Of a DNA stretch of 64,000 nucleotides, positions 33,403-43,821 are shown piece by piece. How positions within the stretch are numbered: position 1 is the stretch's first letter; the number at the start of each line of letters is the position of its first letter. A program made the translations under genes and the position numbers. The notes beneath the pieces are model-generated. The model was not told the origin of the DNA. It searched no databases and was given only the letters and a program-made list of their open reading frames with translations. Source of the DNA: Sistotremastrum niveocremeum HHB9708 (Eukaryota > Basidiomycota > Agaricomycetes > Sistotremastrales > Sistotremastraceae); NCBI GenBank assembly GCA_001630475.1, contig KV419435.1, positions 85,303 to 149,302 on the forward strand. The letters are read 5' to 3'.

Positions 33403-33734
33403 ATGTCGCTCTCGCTGTTTCGATATTCTTTCGTCTTTCTCTTCGTCATCTTGACGATTCTGCACCGGACCCATGCGCTGAATGTTGCAGGATGTCCATC
33501 AGGGTACATTGGAATCGGAGGCTATTCGTCGGCCGACCTTTCGGTGAGTGCGAGTGCTGGGATAGCAAGGCCAATCTCATCGATTGCTGTTTCCAGAGTG
33601 CTGTTCTCGTGAATGCTAGCTGCTCTCCCGTTGCGTTTCTCGATAGTTCCCCGAGTGGTTCGGGGAACACCAATTCATGGTGTGGTCCTCACTATGGCAG
33701 CGGCAGCATCGTGACATGTTCTGCAAATTCGTGA
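33403..33734 (+). CDS. Small secreted cysteine-containing protein
   Basis: Exons 33403-33543 and 33597-33734 give 92 aa across a canonical 53-nt intron (GTGAGT...TTCCAG). The first about 25 residues (MSLSLFRYSFVFLFVILTIL then HRTHA) are a strong signal peptide. The mature part has four cysteines (VAGCPSG, ASCSP, SWCGPHYG, VTCSANS) that could form two disulfides, plus Ser/Gly-rich loops. It lacks the eight-cysteine pattern of hydrophobins. Small secreted proteins of this kind are often effectors or surface proteins in basidiomycetes, but that role is only inferred. Confidence 0.72.
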
Positions 33735-34377
33735 GCCCTTACCTTTGCGAACTTGAATTCGCTTCCGCAAACTCGGCGACCTGACTCTCGATGATCAGAG
33801 CAAACGTTACCGCAGTTACCACCCCTGACAAAGTCAAATGGTCGCGATGTGTAGGTGCAAATTATGCGTCATCACATTGCGGTCAGGGATTTTTCGGTCT
33901 CTGGGTTTCGTGGTGTTGCGCAAAGTCATAGTCATGCATGCGTATTGACGCTGACGCTGTCATTTCAAGTCTAAACTGTATTAGGGTAAATTATTGCTTC
34001 GATCTACTACTAAGACTTTTGTTCGTTCCGAATTGTGGCTTGAGCCGGCGCGGACTGTTCCGCTGTAGCAGGTGTTCGTGGCCGAAGCGTTATATGATGT
34101 CATTATACCCCTGGAACGGGATGTCGGGGTTTCCTCAGCTTTCACGTCACAAATCGTTATGCCGGTCTCGAAAAGAGAAAATGAGGATGTAGGTGTAATC
34201 ATGATGTGGCGGAAGGTGAGAACGGTAAATATGCAATGGTCAATTATAAAGGGGATCGTGAAGTGGATGGTGCAAGAGGAATGCTGTAAAATCAGTAATG
34301 CAGAGTAAAAGGACGGTTGAAGAAAACAAGCAATTAAGGTTAAAGAAGATCAAACTCGATGTGGTCATGACAGGCCA
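33735..34377. other. Intergenic region between convergent genes
   Basis: 3' flanks of the small secreted protein gene (+) and the velvet gene (-). Open readings at 33938-34192 and 34072-34308 have no motif. Nothing else is seen. Confidence 0.5.
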
Positions 34378-35980
34378 TCATGGTGAAGTGCTCATATGGC
34401 CGCCTTCCTGGCCTGAAGAGTCGTCATCGTCACGCCCTCCTTTCCCACTTCGACGGCGAGGGGTTCGACGACGTTCGGCTTCGCGAGAATTGACTTTGAT
34501 CCCAAATGCAGACAGAAGCTGACGGAGGAAAAGACGAGATTTAAGGAATTTCTGATAAGTACGCATGTTGTTCGATTATAATATAAATGGCATTGCTTAC
34601 CTTGGTTAAGGGAGTGGAAGCTTTGAGACCAGGGAACCTATCAAAAGATGTGAGAATAGGTAGCGTAGCATGCTTAATACACCCCACTCTTTGGTAGAAT
34701 AGACGGTAAATGGCGATCCCAGAGCTTCTGCCATGATCGGAACATCAAGAGAGATGCTTGGAATACTGAAAGGCATCAGACATCTAGTGGGCTGCAGTAG
34801 AGCGAGAACTCACGATGGAAGGAGGAACATGCGATATCGAAGGAAAAATCTATGATACAGAATGCTATGAGTTGAGTTTCGACATAGTTAGAAGCGACAT
34901 ACCTTCCTTCGATCTGGACGGAAATATCCTGTAGGGAGAATTAATTGAAAGCTTGTTGAAACGCAAGGTTGAACATACAGGAAACGGGAAAAGAATGTTC
35001 ATCCCACTTCCCGAATCCGTGATCTTAATGGCTTGAATATATCTCGAACCAAACAATTCACCAGCCAGTTTAGTATCCTCGGGAGGTGAGACGCGGGGAG
35101 GCGGAGGGTCAGACGAATAGCCAGCGTTATATGACATTGGATTGGCAATGCTTGTCGATGGATAAGCATTATTGGACGAGTCTGCCTGAATGCCTTCTGG
35201 TGAAGAACGGTCCAGAGGACGGAAAGGAGGTTCGGATCCATCATTCCATGGGAACAAGTCGACAAAACAAATCAGCCCTGCTTCTGGAATATCCCTGAAG
35301 ACGCCGTGCCTAAAATCAGATTGACAAAATTATCTGATCAGATAAGAGGCACTCACTCCTCCATGAGCTCTTCCTCATGTTGCTCCCCTGTCTCTTGATT
35401 AGTTTTGAGCTCGAAGAACCGTGCTTGGGCCACAGGCGGCGGGTCCAGAGGTCGCCGGTCGCGCTTTGCGAATCTTCGTAAATGAGAAAAATAAAATTGA
35501 ATACAGAATCCGGGTTAACACGTGCACGGATCTCACTTACTTTCGACCCAAATCTGGCTTCTGCTTTTCTGTAATGCCAGAAAATTGAGCGCTGGACACT
35601 ACACAAAAGTCGGAGGCGCGCTCACCGATGAGTTCAGCGCGGACTATACGACCTGGATGGATGGGGAAACGATCGGTCACCGGCCTCGAGGGTACCGAGC
35701 AGGCCAACTCACCGGCGAATGGGCCGTCGTTGAAGGCGATGTGCTCATTGATGTAGTCAAAGGTAGGCTGAGTCGCCTGGTTCGCCGCTATCTGCTCGTC
35801 GCGAGTAAGTGCGCTCTGGTAGTGGGCAGAGGGAGGCATGACGCGCGGGTCAAGACGATTTGTGGTGGAGGATAAGTACCAGGAAACTGGCCCCCGGGCG
35901 GAGATCGAAAACGGGCCCTGTATTCCGGCTCGCTTCATCGCTTGAGACTCAGCCGCTTTCTTGGAAAGGTTGCTGATCAT
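34378..35980 (-). CDS. Velvet-domain regulator (VeA-like)
   Basis: A nuclear regulator of the velvet family, which controls fungal development and secondary metabolism as dimers binding DNA through an NF-kB-like fold. The ATG at 35980 starts MISNLSKKAAESQAMKRAG. About nine exons join to: GRIVRAELIEKQKPDLGRK, then FAKRDRRPLDPPPVAQARFF (the velvet core motif), HGVFRDIPEAGLICFVDLF, FPFPDISVQIEGRFFLRYRM and FPGLKASTPLTKKFLKSRLF at the C-end of the domain. Between the middle strands is a Ser/Pro-rich loop of about 60 residues (DGSEPPFRPLDRSS... to PRVSPPEDTK), as seen in some basidiomycete velvet proteins. The tail is basic then acidic (RRRTPRRRSGKGGRDDDD) and may be a nuclear signal. The pattern RAEL...DLGRK favours VeA over VosA/VelB. 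Confidence 0.9.
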
Positions 35981-37688
35981 TATACGGCATGAACCTCTCA
36001 AGAGGATCCAGGTTGTCCAGACAATGCCAGGTGCTCCCCTTTTCTATGATTATGCTGTCGAATCGACAAGATTATCAGCAAGCTCTTGAGCGCCGAAGCG
36101 TCACTCGTATAAACTGCGAGAAAATTCCAGTCATTGCCTTTCGTGCATTCTTCCGCAACATCTTCTTAACAAGCTTTGTGTCTCGAAGCACAATTAAAAC
36201 TCCTTCTAGCGTCCTCGCCTCGTGGCGACCATAAATGGTTCAGCGCGTGGTTGTTTGTTTACCCGTGACCACCTTGTCTCCGACGACGGAGGAGCTATGC
36301 GGTTTTTGGAATCCATCAAATGTCTGTGCACTCCGACGACCCTTGGTACCTTTTACATCAAAAAGCTGCCTCGCAATGTATTTAGGTGGTAGTTATGGTC
36401 TCAACTGATCTTCCTTCGGCATACTAATTTTTAGTTATTTTGATTGCTTAGATTGATTCCCCTGAGGCAATATACAGCTAATATTCAGAAGCAGTTCGCG
36501 ACCTCAACGCCCCTTGCGCGCCAGGTTCTTCACGTAAAGTTTCCAGAGGGTCGTTGGCGATCCAACGTACGGGGTCGCTACTGTCCCTCTGGGCCCTATG
36601 TTCGATTGCATGCATCTGGATAACCTGCAAATCATGTGGTTCTTGCTGTAGGGTTGTCGACTCTGAAGGTTTGAAAATCCTCGTTAGGCTACTTTTCTCT
36701 CACACGTATTGCCTCAGGTGTAGAACCTTATAAGCTCAGAATCAGTGAATCAAACGTCTGGCGTCTCTTCGATCGTTGCTTCTCTTACTCGCACTGGCTT
36801 TCACTTCGCAGCACCACTTGCCTTTCTGGACGGTCCTCCGTTCTGAATGTTATTATTGCCGATATCTTGTGCTCGATACCGTGAGTTAACCGTGGCCATA
36901 GCGACCAGGGATACGCACGAATTACCACGGCCGCCGCTCGAGGTCGTCTGAGCAATACTGGTACTGATTCTGGATGCAAGAATCCACTCTTTCAGGGGGG
37001 GATCCTATGATAATCTCCGCTTCGAAGCAGAAACAGCGGTCTACTACTCCGTATTGGAGCCCAATCATACGAAGGAGCGTTTCACTTGTCGTAATGACGC
37101 AGTTTCTCTACGCCCACCATTAGCACCCTTCCTTGAAACTGAACGGGGGTGCATCGATGCCGCCACGAAGGCGATGGCCACACTTCCGAATCTCAGTCCA
37201 GTTGCCGGCCATCGGATGCATCAGATACTCATCAGATCTGCTAGATTTCGTGCCTGTGCCATGCCGAACTGACGCCGAAATATCTCAGGTCCTAACCTGC
37301 CATACATGATTTAACGAATCGATAAATTGGGATGATTGGGTCATTTCGCGGTCTTGCGCAGAGAGGAACCCACAGAAATAAAATGATTGGCATGGCCATC
37401 GTGAACATCTCCAATATCGCGTTGAACGTCACATTAGCGACTTTTTGTGAGACGCCTACTGAACACTAGAGGAAGCACGAGGATGTAGGGTTGCGCTTCA
37501 TCTACGATTCATGATTCGCCTCCCCATCAATATGTGCGTCGGCCTGCTCTTCAGCACGACCAAATCGTGTGGCAAGGCGCGTTGCATTCTTGCACGTGTC
37601 TTTCGCATGTATACTCCTTTATTATCTAGCCGTTCCAGTGAACGATGGATCTTTTTGCAAGCTCCATCACCCGTCGGTTAAGCTTCAG
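35981..37688. other. Intergenic region between divergent genes
   Basis: Promoter space for the velvet gene (left) and the DUF7587 gene (right). Open readings at 36785-36979 and 37054-37272 show no motif. An upstream non-coding exon for the DUF7587 gene cannot be excluded. Confidence 0.5.
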
Positions 37689-39839
37689 ATGGGCCCTAGT
37701 AACGATATGTGCCCGGAAGCTACTGCGTTCGAGGGTTTTACCCTATCCGATAAATCGTCGCTTGTGTCGCTGGCGCGCAACGGCCATTCCTTCCTCTTTC
37801 GTGTTCATTCTGCTTCCTCTGCGTCTCCGCTACTACCTGAACATGGGTTCATAGCCCCCCTTTTCCAATCTAAATCCCCTGATGCTGAAGACCGTAAAAT
37901 CTCAGCACGGAACAATGTTGTCAACGAGGCCATTCGTCACGTCTTTGCATGGGAGTTCGTACGCGAATCTACTCCATTTATCTCAGCTTCTCTCAGTTTT
38001 GGGAGAGCCCTTTGGAATGCTTGCTATCGCCGTCATCGGCGACGGCACGCAGCTCGGCACGCCCCCGACAGACCTTACCAACCCACTTATATCTCGGTGA
38101 TTCTACTTTCTCAGGTCCTCGCACAATCGTATGCAGAGACCGCACCTCGAGTATTACGCAGGCGCGAAGAGGATGACGGGTATCCTTATCTTCCCGTCGG
38201 GACGATGGTAAAACAATTAGGTCTGTATGAACCCCCACGGATGAGAGAATACGAGGACGCTGTACGATTTTCTTCCATTGCACACGAGGTGCTCGTATGG
38301 GGCAGAATCCCTGCGTCGTCTATCGTCGCCACAATCGATGTTGAAGACCTATTACCCATCTTGCCTCCACGCTTCAGAGTGCTAGACCTATCTCGACCTC
38401 CCGACATACATTCCTCGCCTGTTCCCTTTGATGTCAACGACGTCTGGTCTCTGAGAAATACATACCCTCGGATGTGTCGTGAAGCTATGGCAATGGAAAG
38501 CAGTCTCGAAGACATCGCCGCGTCTTCACTCGCGATTGCTCGGGCAATCTTGCTTCCATGGCTTGGCACCAACCTGGAACGAGACCCATACAGGACAGCG
38601 AAGACTCTCGAAGTGTTAGCTCTGCATATTGCCCAATGGCCCGAGCGCTCGAACTCATCATCCCATGTCTCTCATTTTGATTCTATCGAGTCCAAGCGCC
38701 TTCTCTCGAATGCGGAGCAGCGAGATCGATATCTCGCAGAACTGCTCCGTGATCGGGGTCGGACTATCTTACTGGATCTCAAACCGAATGCTAACCGTGC
38801 ATCCATTGCACTGTCTCGCTATTCCGATCCATTCCGAGACCCAGATCCCGAAAGCACTGTTCAGTCCCCTGCCAGCGAGTCGATTCGAAGCAGGTACGAC
38901 GAAATCCCTCTTTGATCTTCTGAACCTCATTCCGGTTTAGGTCTAGCAGTCGAAGCATCAGCGCCGCTGAAAGTACGAAAGAGGAACTAGACGAGATTCA
39001 GTACCTGTTCCCCGAGGTTTCGACTGCCAACGATGCCGGCCTGTATCCTGAAGCCTTACACGAGCTGCCGCCGTCTCGGAATTCTTCAACTGCGACTAGC
39101 TTTCAAGACCTGCGTTCACCATATCCGTACGTCATTGTTTAAAATGGGCTTCTCCGAGTTCCTGATTGATCCACGGTACAAACAGATTTATATCAGAAAC
39201 GGAGTTGGGTAATCGCACATCTTCATTAGAGCAAAGGGCAAAACAACTGCCAACGCCGTCGCCGTGAGTCTTTAATTATACTTGAGACATCATCTCACAA
39301 GATACCTCAGGTCTCGCGAAGCGTCACCCTTCCCACATCCGTTCAACTACACCAAAATTCCACGTTCTGCCGCCCGTCCGGCACAGTTTCAACCCCCTCC
39401 CCCGCCTATGCCTGCTCCGCCGCCGCCGCGGCGCGACACTGATCGGGAAGAGATATACTCATTACCAAATTCCCCTTTCGAGGAACGACCAACTTCTCCA
39501 GCTCTGTATCAATATCCTCGGTACCGTGCGGCGCCGATTCTAGAATCCTCATCATCTTCTCCAGCCCCTGCTCCTTACATCAACCGCCCGTCATTGTTAA
39601 CGCCAATCACAACTGGAAGACCTCCTGAAGCGAAAGAGTGGGGCGTCTTTCCTGGAGGCTTTCCTGAAGAACCTGAAAGCCACAATTCGGATCCAACCCG
39701 TCAACGTGAGCAATCTCAAGAATATTTGCGTGGGATCGATGAATCTCAACAGAGACAGCAGCCATGGGTCATCATAGATCTAGAATTCACAAGAAGGAGC
39801 AGTGAACCTGTTGCATGGAGTCCTGATACTTCGCCTTAA
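37689..39839 (+). CDS. DUF7587-type protein with a Pro-rich disordered tail
   Basis: A long first exon (37689-38893) starts at the first in-frame ATG (MGPSNDMCPEATAFEG). Residues about 30-210 match the pattern of the fungal DUF7587 domain, thought to have an ADP-ribosyltransferase-like fold: FLFRVHSASSASPLLPEHGF, AIRHVFAWEFVRESTPFISA with SLSFGRALWNA, and HEVLVWGRIPASSIVATI. Enzyme activity is not shown for the family. After an intron at 38894-38940 comes an acidic piece (ESTKEELDEIQYLFPE) and a long disordered tail with poly-Pro runs (QPPPPPMPAPPPPRR), ending in 39311-39839. Between 39127 and 39310 one intron keeps the frame (639 aa); an extra exon at 39187-39263 looks tempting but breaks the phase. 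Function unknown. Confidence 0.72.
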
Positions 39840-42086
39840 ACGCTCGATGGCTTGTAACGAATTGTATTATCCGCCGAATTATATCGCATGTCTCGATTTT
39901 CTCGACATTCAGATTCTGAAGAACTTCTATTTGTGTCAGTCTTGAGTGTTCGCCATCCAGAGATTATCGAATGTGTATCAAGACTAGCACCAGTTCCTTG
40001 ACCAGTGCGTAAAATGGAAGTGAACATGGAAAAAAAATCACAGCCGGGTTCCGACCCACCGAACTTTTCTCAGGTCTGACCAGCATTGAAATAGTTCAAA
40101 TGCCCTTTACGCATCTTAGATCTGTGCTGTTACTCGGTTTCTTCTGACACTGGCAGGGCCATCCAGCGGACATTCCCAATCTCCGATGCCTGAAGTTGCC
40201 TGCAATCTTATCCTCAGGAGATCTTGGTGTAACTCAAACGCCTGACGCCGAGATCTCATAAATCTCTGAGCCTACCTCCTGTCTGTCTCATTACATCGAC
40301 GGCGTCAAGGAAATGAGTTTACGAAACAGTCTTGGTCTCTCTCTCCCCGTAATGGCACGGACCTGGTTCTTCTCAGCAAATTGAATGCGAAGCCCTACCA
40401 GTGCAATGTCTCTTCCCACAGTAAATTCGCTGGCCAACCGCAGATTTTGGTGTTGGGAGTTCGTAATGTACTCAGTAAGGAACGCACTTCTTTGGGCTGG
40501 TGTGGATTTACGTGTGAGCGTCTCTTCCTTCTTTAATCGTATTAATAACTGAATGCCGAACGAAGATGGTTAGCCTGTAGCTGTGGGCGCAGTTGATTGT
40601 ACGTGTAGGAAGATTATCTGATAATGACCAGTGGTGTTAGTAACATGTAATCCTACAGTCTTGCCCCCTGATGCCTCCATTCACCCCAGTGGTTCCAACT
40701 CGAAGCTGGGGCCCAGGAGCTACTACGATCACCCGCATCCTAAACTGGAGAAGTAGCAACTCGAGGCTCGTCTCCCCTGTATGAATCATCACATAAGTCC
40801 GCTGTGACGGCTTGAAAGATCACGGTCGCTGAAGTTCGGAGGAGTGCGAAATCAAGAGCGACAACGCTGATTATATTTAAACTCTCCTGCCACCAGGTCG
40901 TTTTCCGTTTAGCCATCCTCGAACTGTTGAAGCTGTTATGCCGCAAGTACGTCACCTCCTCAGGATGTGAGTACTAGTGTATAAATAGCGCTCTGGTAAG
41001 AATGTTTCTTCTCAGCTCAGCGTTCCTTTACTCATTCTCAAACACCGCAGCCGGTGCACGTCTTCGAGGAAGATTTCTCGAAAGATGAAGGGACACCGAG
41101 AATAGAAGTGCGCGGCTTGGTTACTTTAGAGTGCGTACATCCTCCAAGACATAATTCGACTTATAAGCCTCGCTCTTAGGATGATTAGATATGGAACGCC
41201 ACATGTGCGCCTCTTGTCCGTATTTTGTTTGCCATTCTCACCCATCATAGAACATTCTACAACATCCTACCTCTGTTGATCGCTCAACCCAGAATTCGGC
41301 CGTTTTACCGGGATTTCTGCGGATCTGATTCTGCGTTCTGAAGCAAGCTCACGCCACCAGTTCGACTTGCGTCTGACCTATTCTTCAACGTCCTGCGGCC
41401 ACGACAGTCCACCGTTTTGCGGCCTGCTGTCAGCAACGGGGCACAACGGGAGGCAGTTTTCGCGTTGGCTGGGCTGCAGTTCTGACTGGGAGAGTCCAGG
41501 CACTCTTGTCGGCCGATCGATCGAATGTCCGTCGGCCGGCTTCTCCCTAAGACCGGGATCTCCGGGACGCTTCGGCTTGCGTTGTCGAAACAAGAATACT
41601 CATGCAACAAGGCGAAGAACGTCGTCTTCTGGCAAACATATGATAATCGCCTGGCCGTTGATGGAACTCCATCACGACAGCCTCCATCTTCAGCAATATA
41701 TCGAGGGCCTGACTCATCACTGTCGTGCATACAACAGGGGCTGAACCTGATGCTAGAAGGAGCAATCCAACTCATCAAGGCGCCTTTACAGGACTGTTGT
41801 TCATGTGTGCGCAAAACCTTCCTTACATTCACTCAATTCAATCCATGGATCACGGGGACAACTTCACGGGAACAATTATTCCAATTGGCACGCGAGTGAG
41901 ATCATTCCCACAGAACATGCCTCAAGCAACCCCAACGAAATCAGAACGACATGCAATATCAGGATCTGGAAACGTCAGGTAGGTTTTATAGCAAAGGCAA
42001 CAAGCAGTAATATACATCTTAATTTCTTTTGAAACATGGTTTATGGAAGTTGGGTGAGAGCGTATGAGTCTGACAATACGTATACA
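39840..42086. other. Mostly gene-free region
   Basis: Only a weak small gene candidate at 40938-41279 is noted. Open readings at 41305-41832 (-) and 41525-41899 (+) overlap each other and have no motif or codon signal. The rest appears non-coding. Confidence 0.45.
40938..41279 (+). CDS. Weak candidate for a small spliced gene
   Basis: ATGCCGCAA is followed by a GTACGT donor, and an acceptor CACCGCAG at 41050 leads in phase to PVHVFEEDFSKDEGTPRIEV then RGLVTLE. A second possible intron (41131-41179) continues to MIRYGTPHVRLL and a stop at 41277. The acidic, orderly composition is the only support. It may be chance. Confidence 0.25.
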
Positions 42087-42709
42087 TTATGATTTTATCT
42101 TGGGTGGATATCGTTCGTGATGATTTGGTATATGGTGATATGAATTACTGAAGGGAAAGGTCAGCATGAGTCCCGAAATCGTGCGGACAACACCTACGGC
42201 GGATTCCGGAGACTTAGGAGGAGAGGACGACAAAGCAGACGAAGTGCGGGCAATGGCACCCAAATCAACTTGAGAACGTGTGAGTATCAGGACATGGCTT
42301 GAATGTCTAGGAAAGAAACGAACTGGTTCCATTCAAGGCACCCTTTCTGAACTTTCTAGCGCTTTCCCTCTCCTCTTCTGTGATGCTGATGCTTTGCTTT
42401 CTCGCTGGGACTGGGCGTATATCCTTCTCGTCTACAGAAGACGATGCCGATACAGAAACCGTTTCGCCTCCTTCGCCGTCGGAAACGAGATCCTCTTCCT
42501 CGAGTTGGACTTCGTGGTCTATCTCGTCAGCGAGCGAGCCCCAGGAGTGCTGACCGGCGCCGTTCTTTTTGATGGACTTGTCGAGGCCGGTCTTGGATTC
42601 CGAGCTGAATGAGAGCCTCATTAGAAGTGGAAAAGTGTGCTATAAAATGATGCTCATACCGATCTTTGACAATAGCACGAGGATAGACACTGCGTTCGGT
42701 GCGAGTCAT
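42087..42709 (-). CDS. HABP4/PAI-RBP1 (Stm1-like) RNA-binding protein
   Basis: A small basic/acidic protein of the family that includes yeast Stm1 and human SERBP1, which bind ribosomes and mRNA and keep ribosomes dormant in stress. The ATG at 42709 gives MTRTERSVYPRAIVKDR. After an intron comes the family core SKTGLDKSIKKNGAGQHSWG then SLADE, an acidic stretch (EVQLEEEDLVSDGEGGE), a Ser-rich linker and ITEEERESARKFRKGALNGT. The last exon reads IDLGAIARTSSALSSSPPKS, reached by an intron with an unusual donor (GTTCGT). The stop is either at 42145, after a last intron ending CTTCAG, or at 42087. A TATATATA box lies at about 42817 on the opposite reading, some 105 nt upstream. Confidence 0.83.
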
Positions 42710-43821
42710 GATTGATTGTTATGAAGTGATGAGGAGTTGATTGAAGACTTTAAGCTTGAGTGGACGAAGTGCTGGTGGTAGTGGTGGTACAGAAGAGAGC
42801 TAGGTGCAGGCTGTGCAGGTATATATACATTCGGTGGCTCGCGTGATCAGTGTGAAGCTCCGCGAAGCCCCAGCCCAGCCCCCGACTCTGGAAAGTTCGC
42901 TCGGGCTCTTTGAAACGTCCAACAATTGCGTTCATCTCTTGTCCTTGCTCTGAATATTGTTAATGGATGTAATGTCTCAGTGCTTTGTATTATGACCTTC
43001 AGTCTTGCCTCTGCTTAGCGCTCGCGTGCCTCATCCTTGCCATTACGAGTGTGGGGTAACGTGGGAACGGCATTTGCCGATCGCACCCAAATTCTTTGCC
43101 CAGCTCTTTGCCCTCGGCGTCCTCGGACGCTTTTATCAACTCTGCTTTCCCGACTCTCTGAAGCCTGAGCTTTGCCATCACGCTGCGCTGCCTCCTTGTA
43201 TCATCCCTCATGGTGCCCTATAATTATTCACATCAAACATATCGGCTGAACGTTCCATTTGAAAATAAACTACCAGTTCTGGACGGCTTTTACTTGGGCC
43301 GTTGACTGTAAAGCTGATGGGCTTTTTTACTGCTTCATCGCTTGGAATATTCCAAATACTCTTGCATCCAGCCTGCGGCTAACAACTATCGAATATTCTG
43401 TGTACTTGATGTCAAGAACATCGCCGCACTGGCAGGCGACGTTCGGGCTCCTGAGCTCCGGACACCACGGATTGCGCTATAGCGCAACATATTCGGTCTA
43501 CATCCTAACTGGTCACACCTGGAAGTTCAACTAGTGGTATCTATGTGGCGCTGACTAGGCGCGCAGTAAAAGCTGCCGTCCTCTGTCGATTGGCCCTCGC
43601 CGCCCAAAATGAAATGTTTACCATCAGCGCCGTCAAGTTCCCTGCCGACCTCCCCAGTCGTTGGAATGATATTGCAGGGACTCGACGCAGCTTTTCATCG
43701 CCTATTTCAGATGACCGTTCACTGGAAGGGCTCCGTTTAGGTGCCTGAGGAGCCGGTTAAGGCTTCGCGAGTCTTTAAAACCCAAGCGTGTTTCGCCTTG
43801 AATCGTCCTCTTCCCTAACTC
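42710..43821. other. Intergenic region; right half is the upstream part of the LtrA duplication unit
   Basis: The left part holds the promoter of the HABP4-like gene. From about 43330 to 43821 the sequence resembles 47080-47568 (shared blocks such as TCGAATATT and CTCCTGAGCTC/CTCTTGAGCTC), so it belongs to the duplicated LtrA unit. No separate gene is supported. Confidence 0.5.
43771..43780 (+). promoter_or_regulatory. Conserved TTTAAAA promoter box of LtrA copy A
   Basis: GTCTTTAAAA lies about 45 nt before the ATG at 43822. The same box (AGTCTTTAAAA) recurs about 45 nt before the ATG of copy B, near 47515-47524. Conservation between copies supports a core-promoter role. Confidence 0.5.

Noticed and set aside
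39187-39263. Apparent extra exon in the DUF7587 gene
   Set aside because: It is open in one frame, but including it with the GTGAGT donor puts the last exon out of phase; skipping it keeps the frame.
41305-41899. Overlapping long readings on both strands
   Set aside because: They have no motifs, no splice-supported extension and no clear codon bias.
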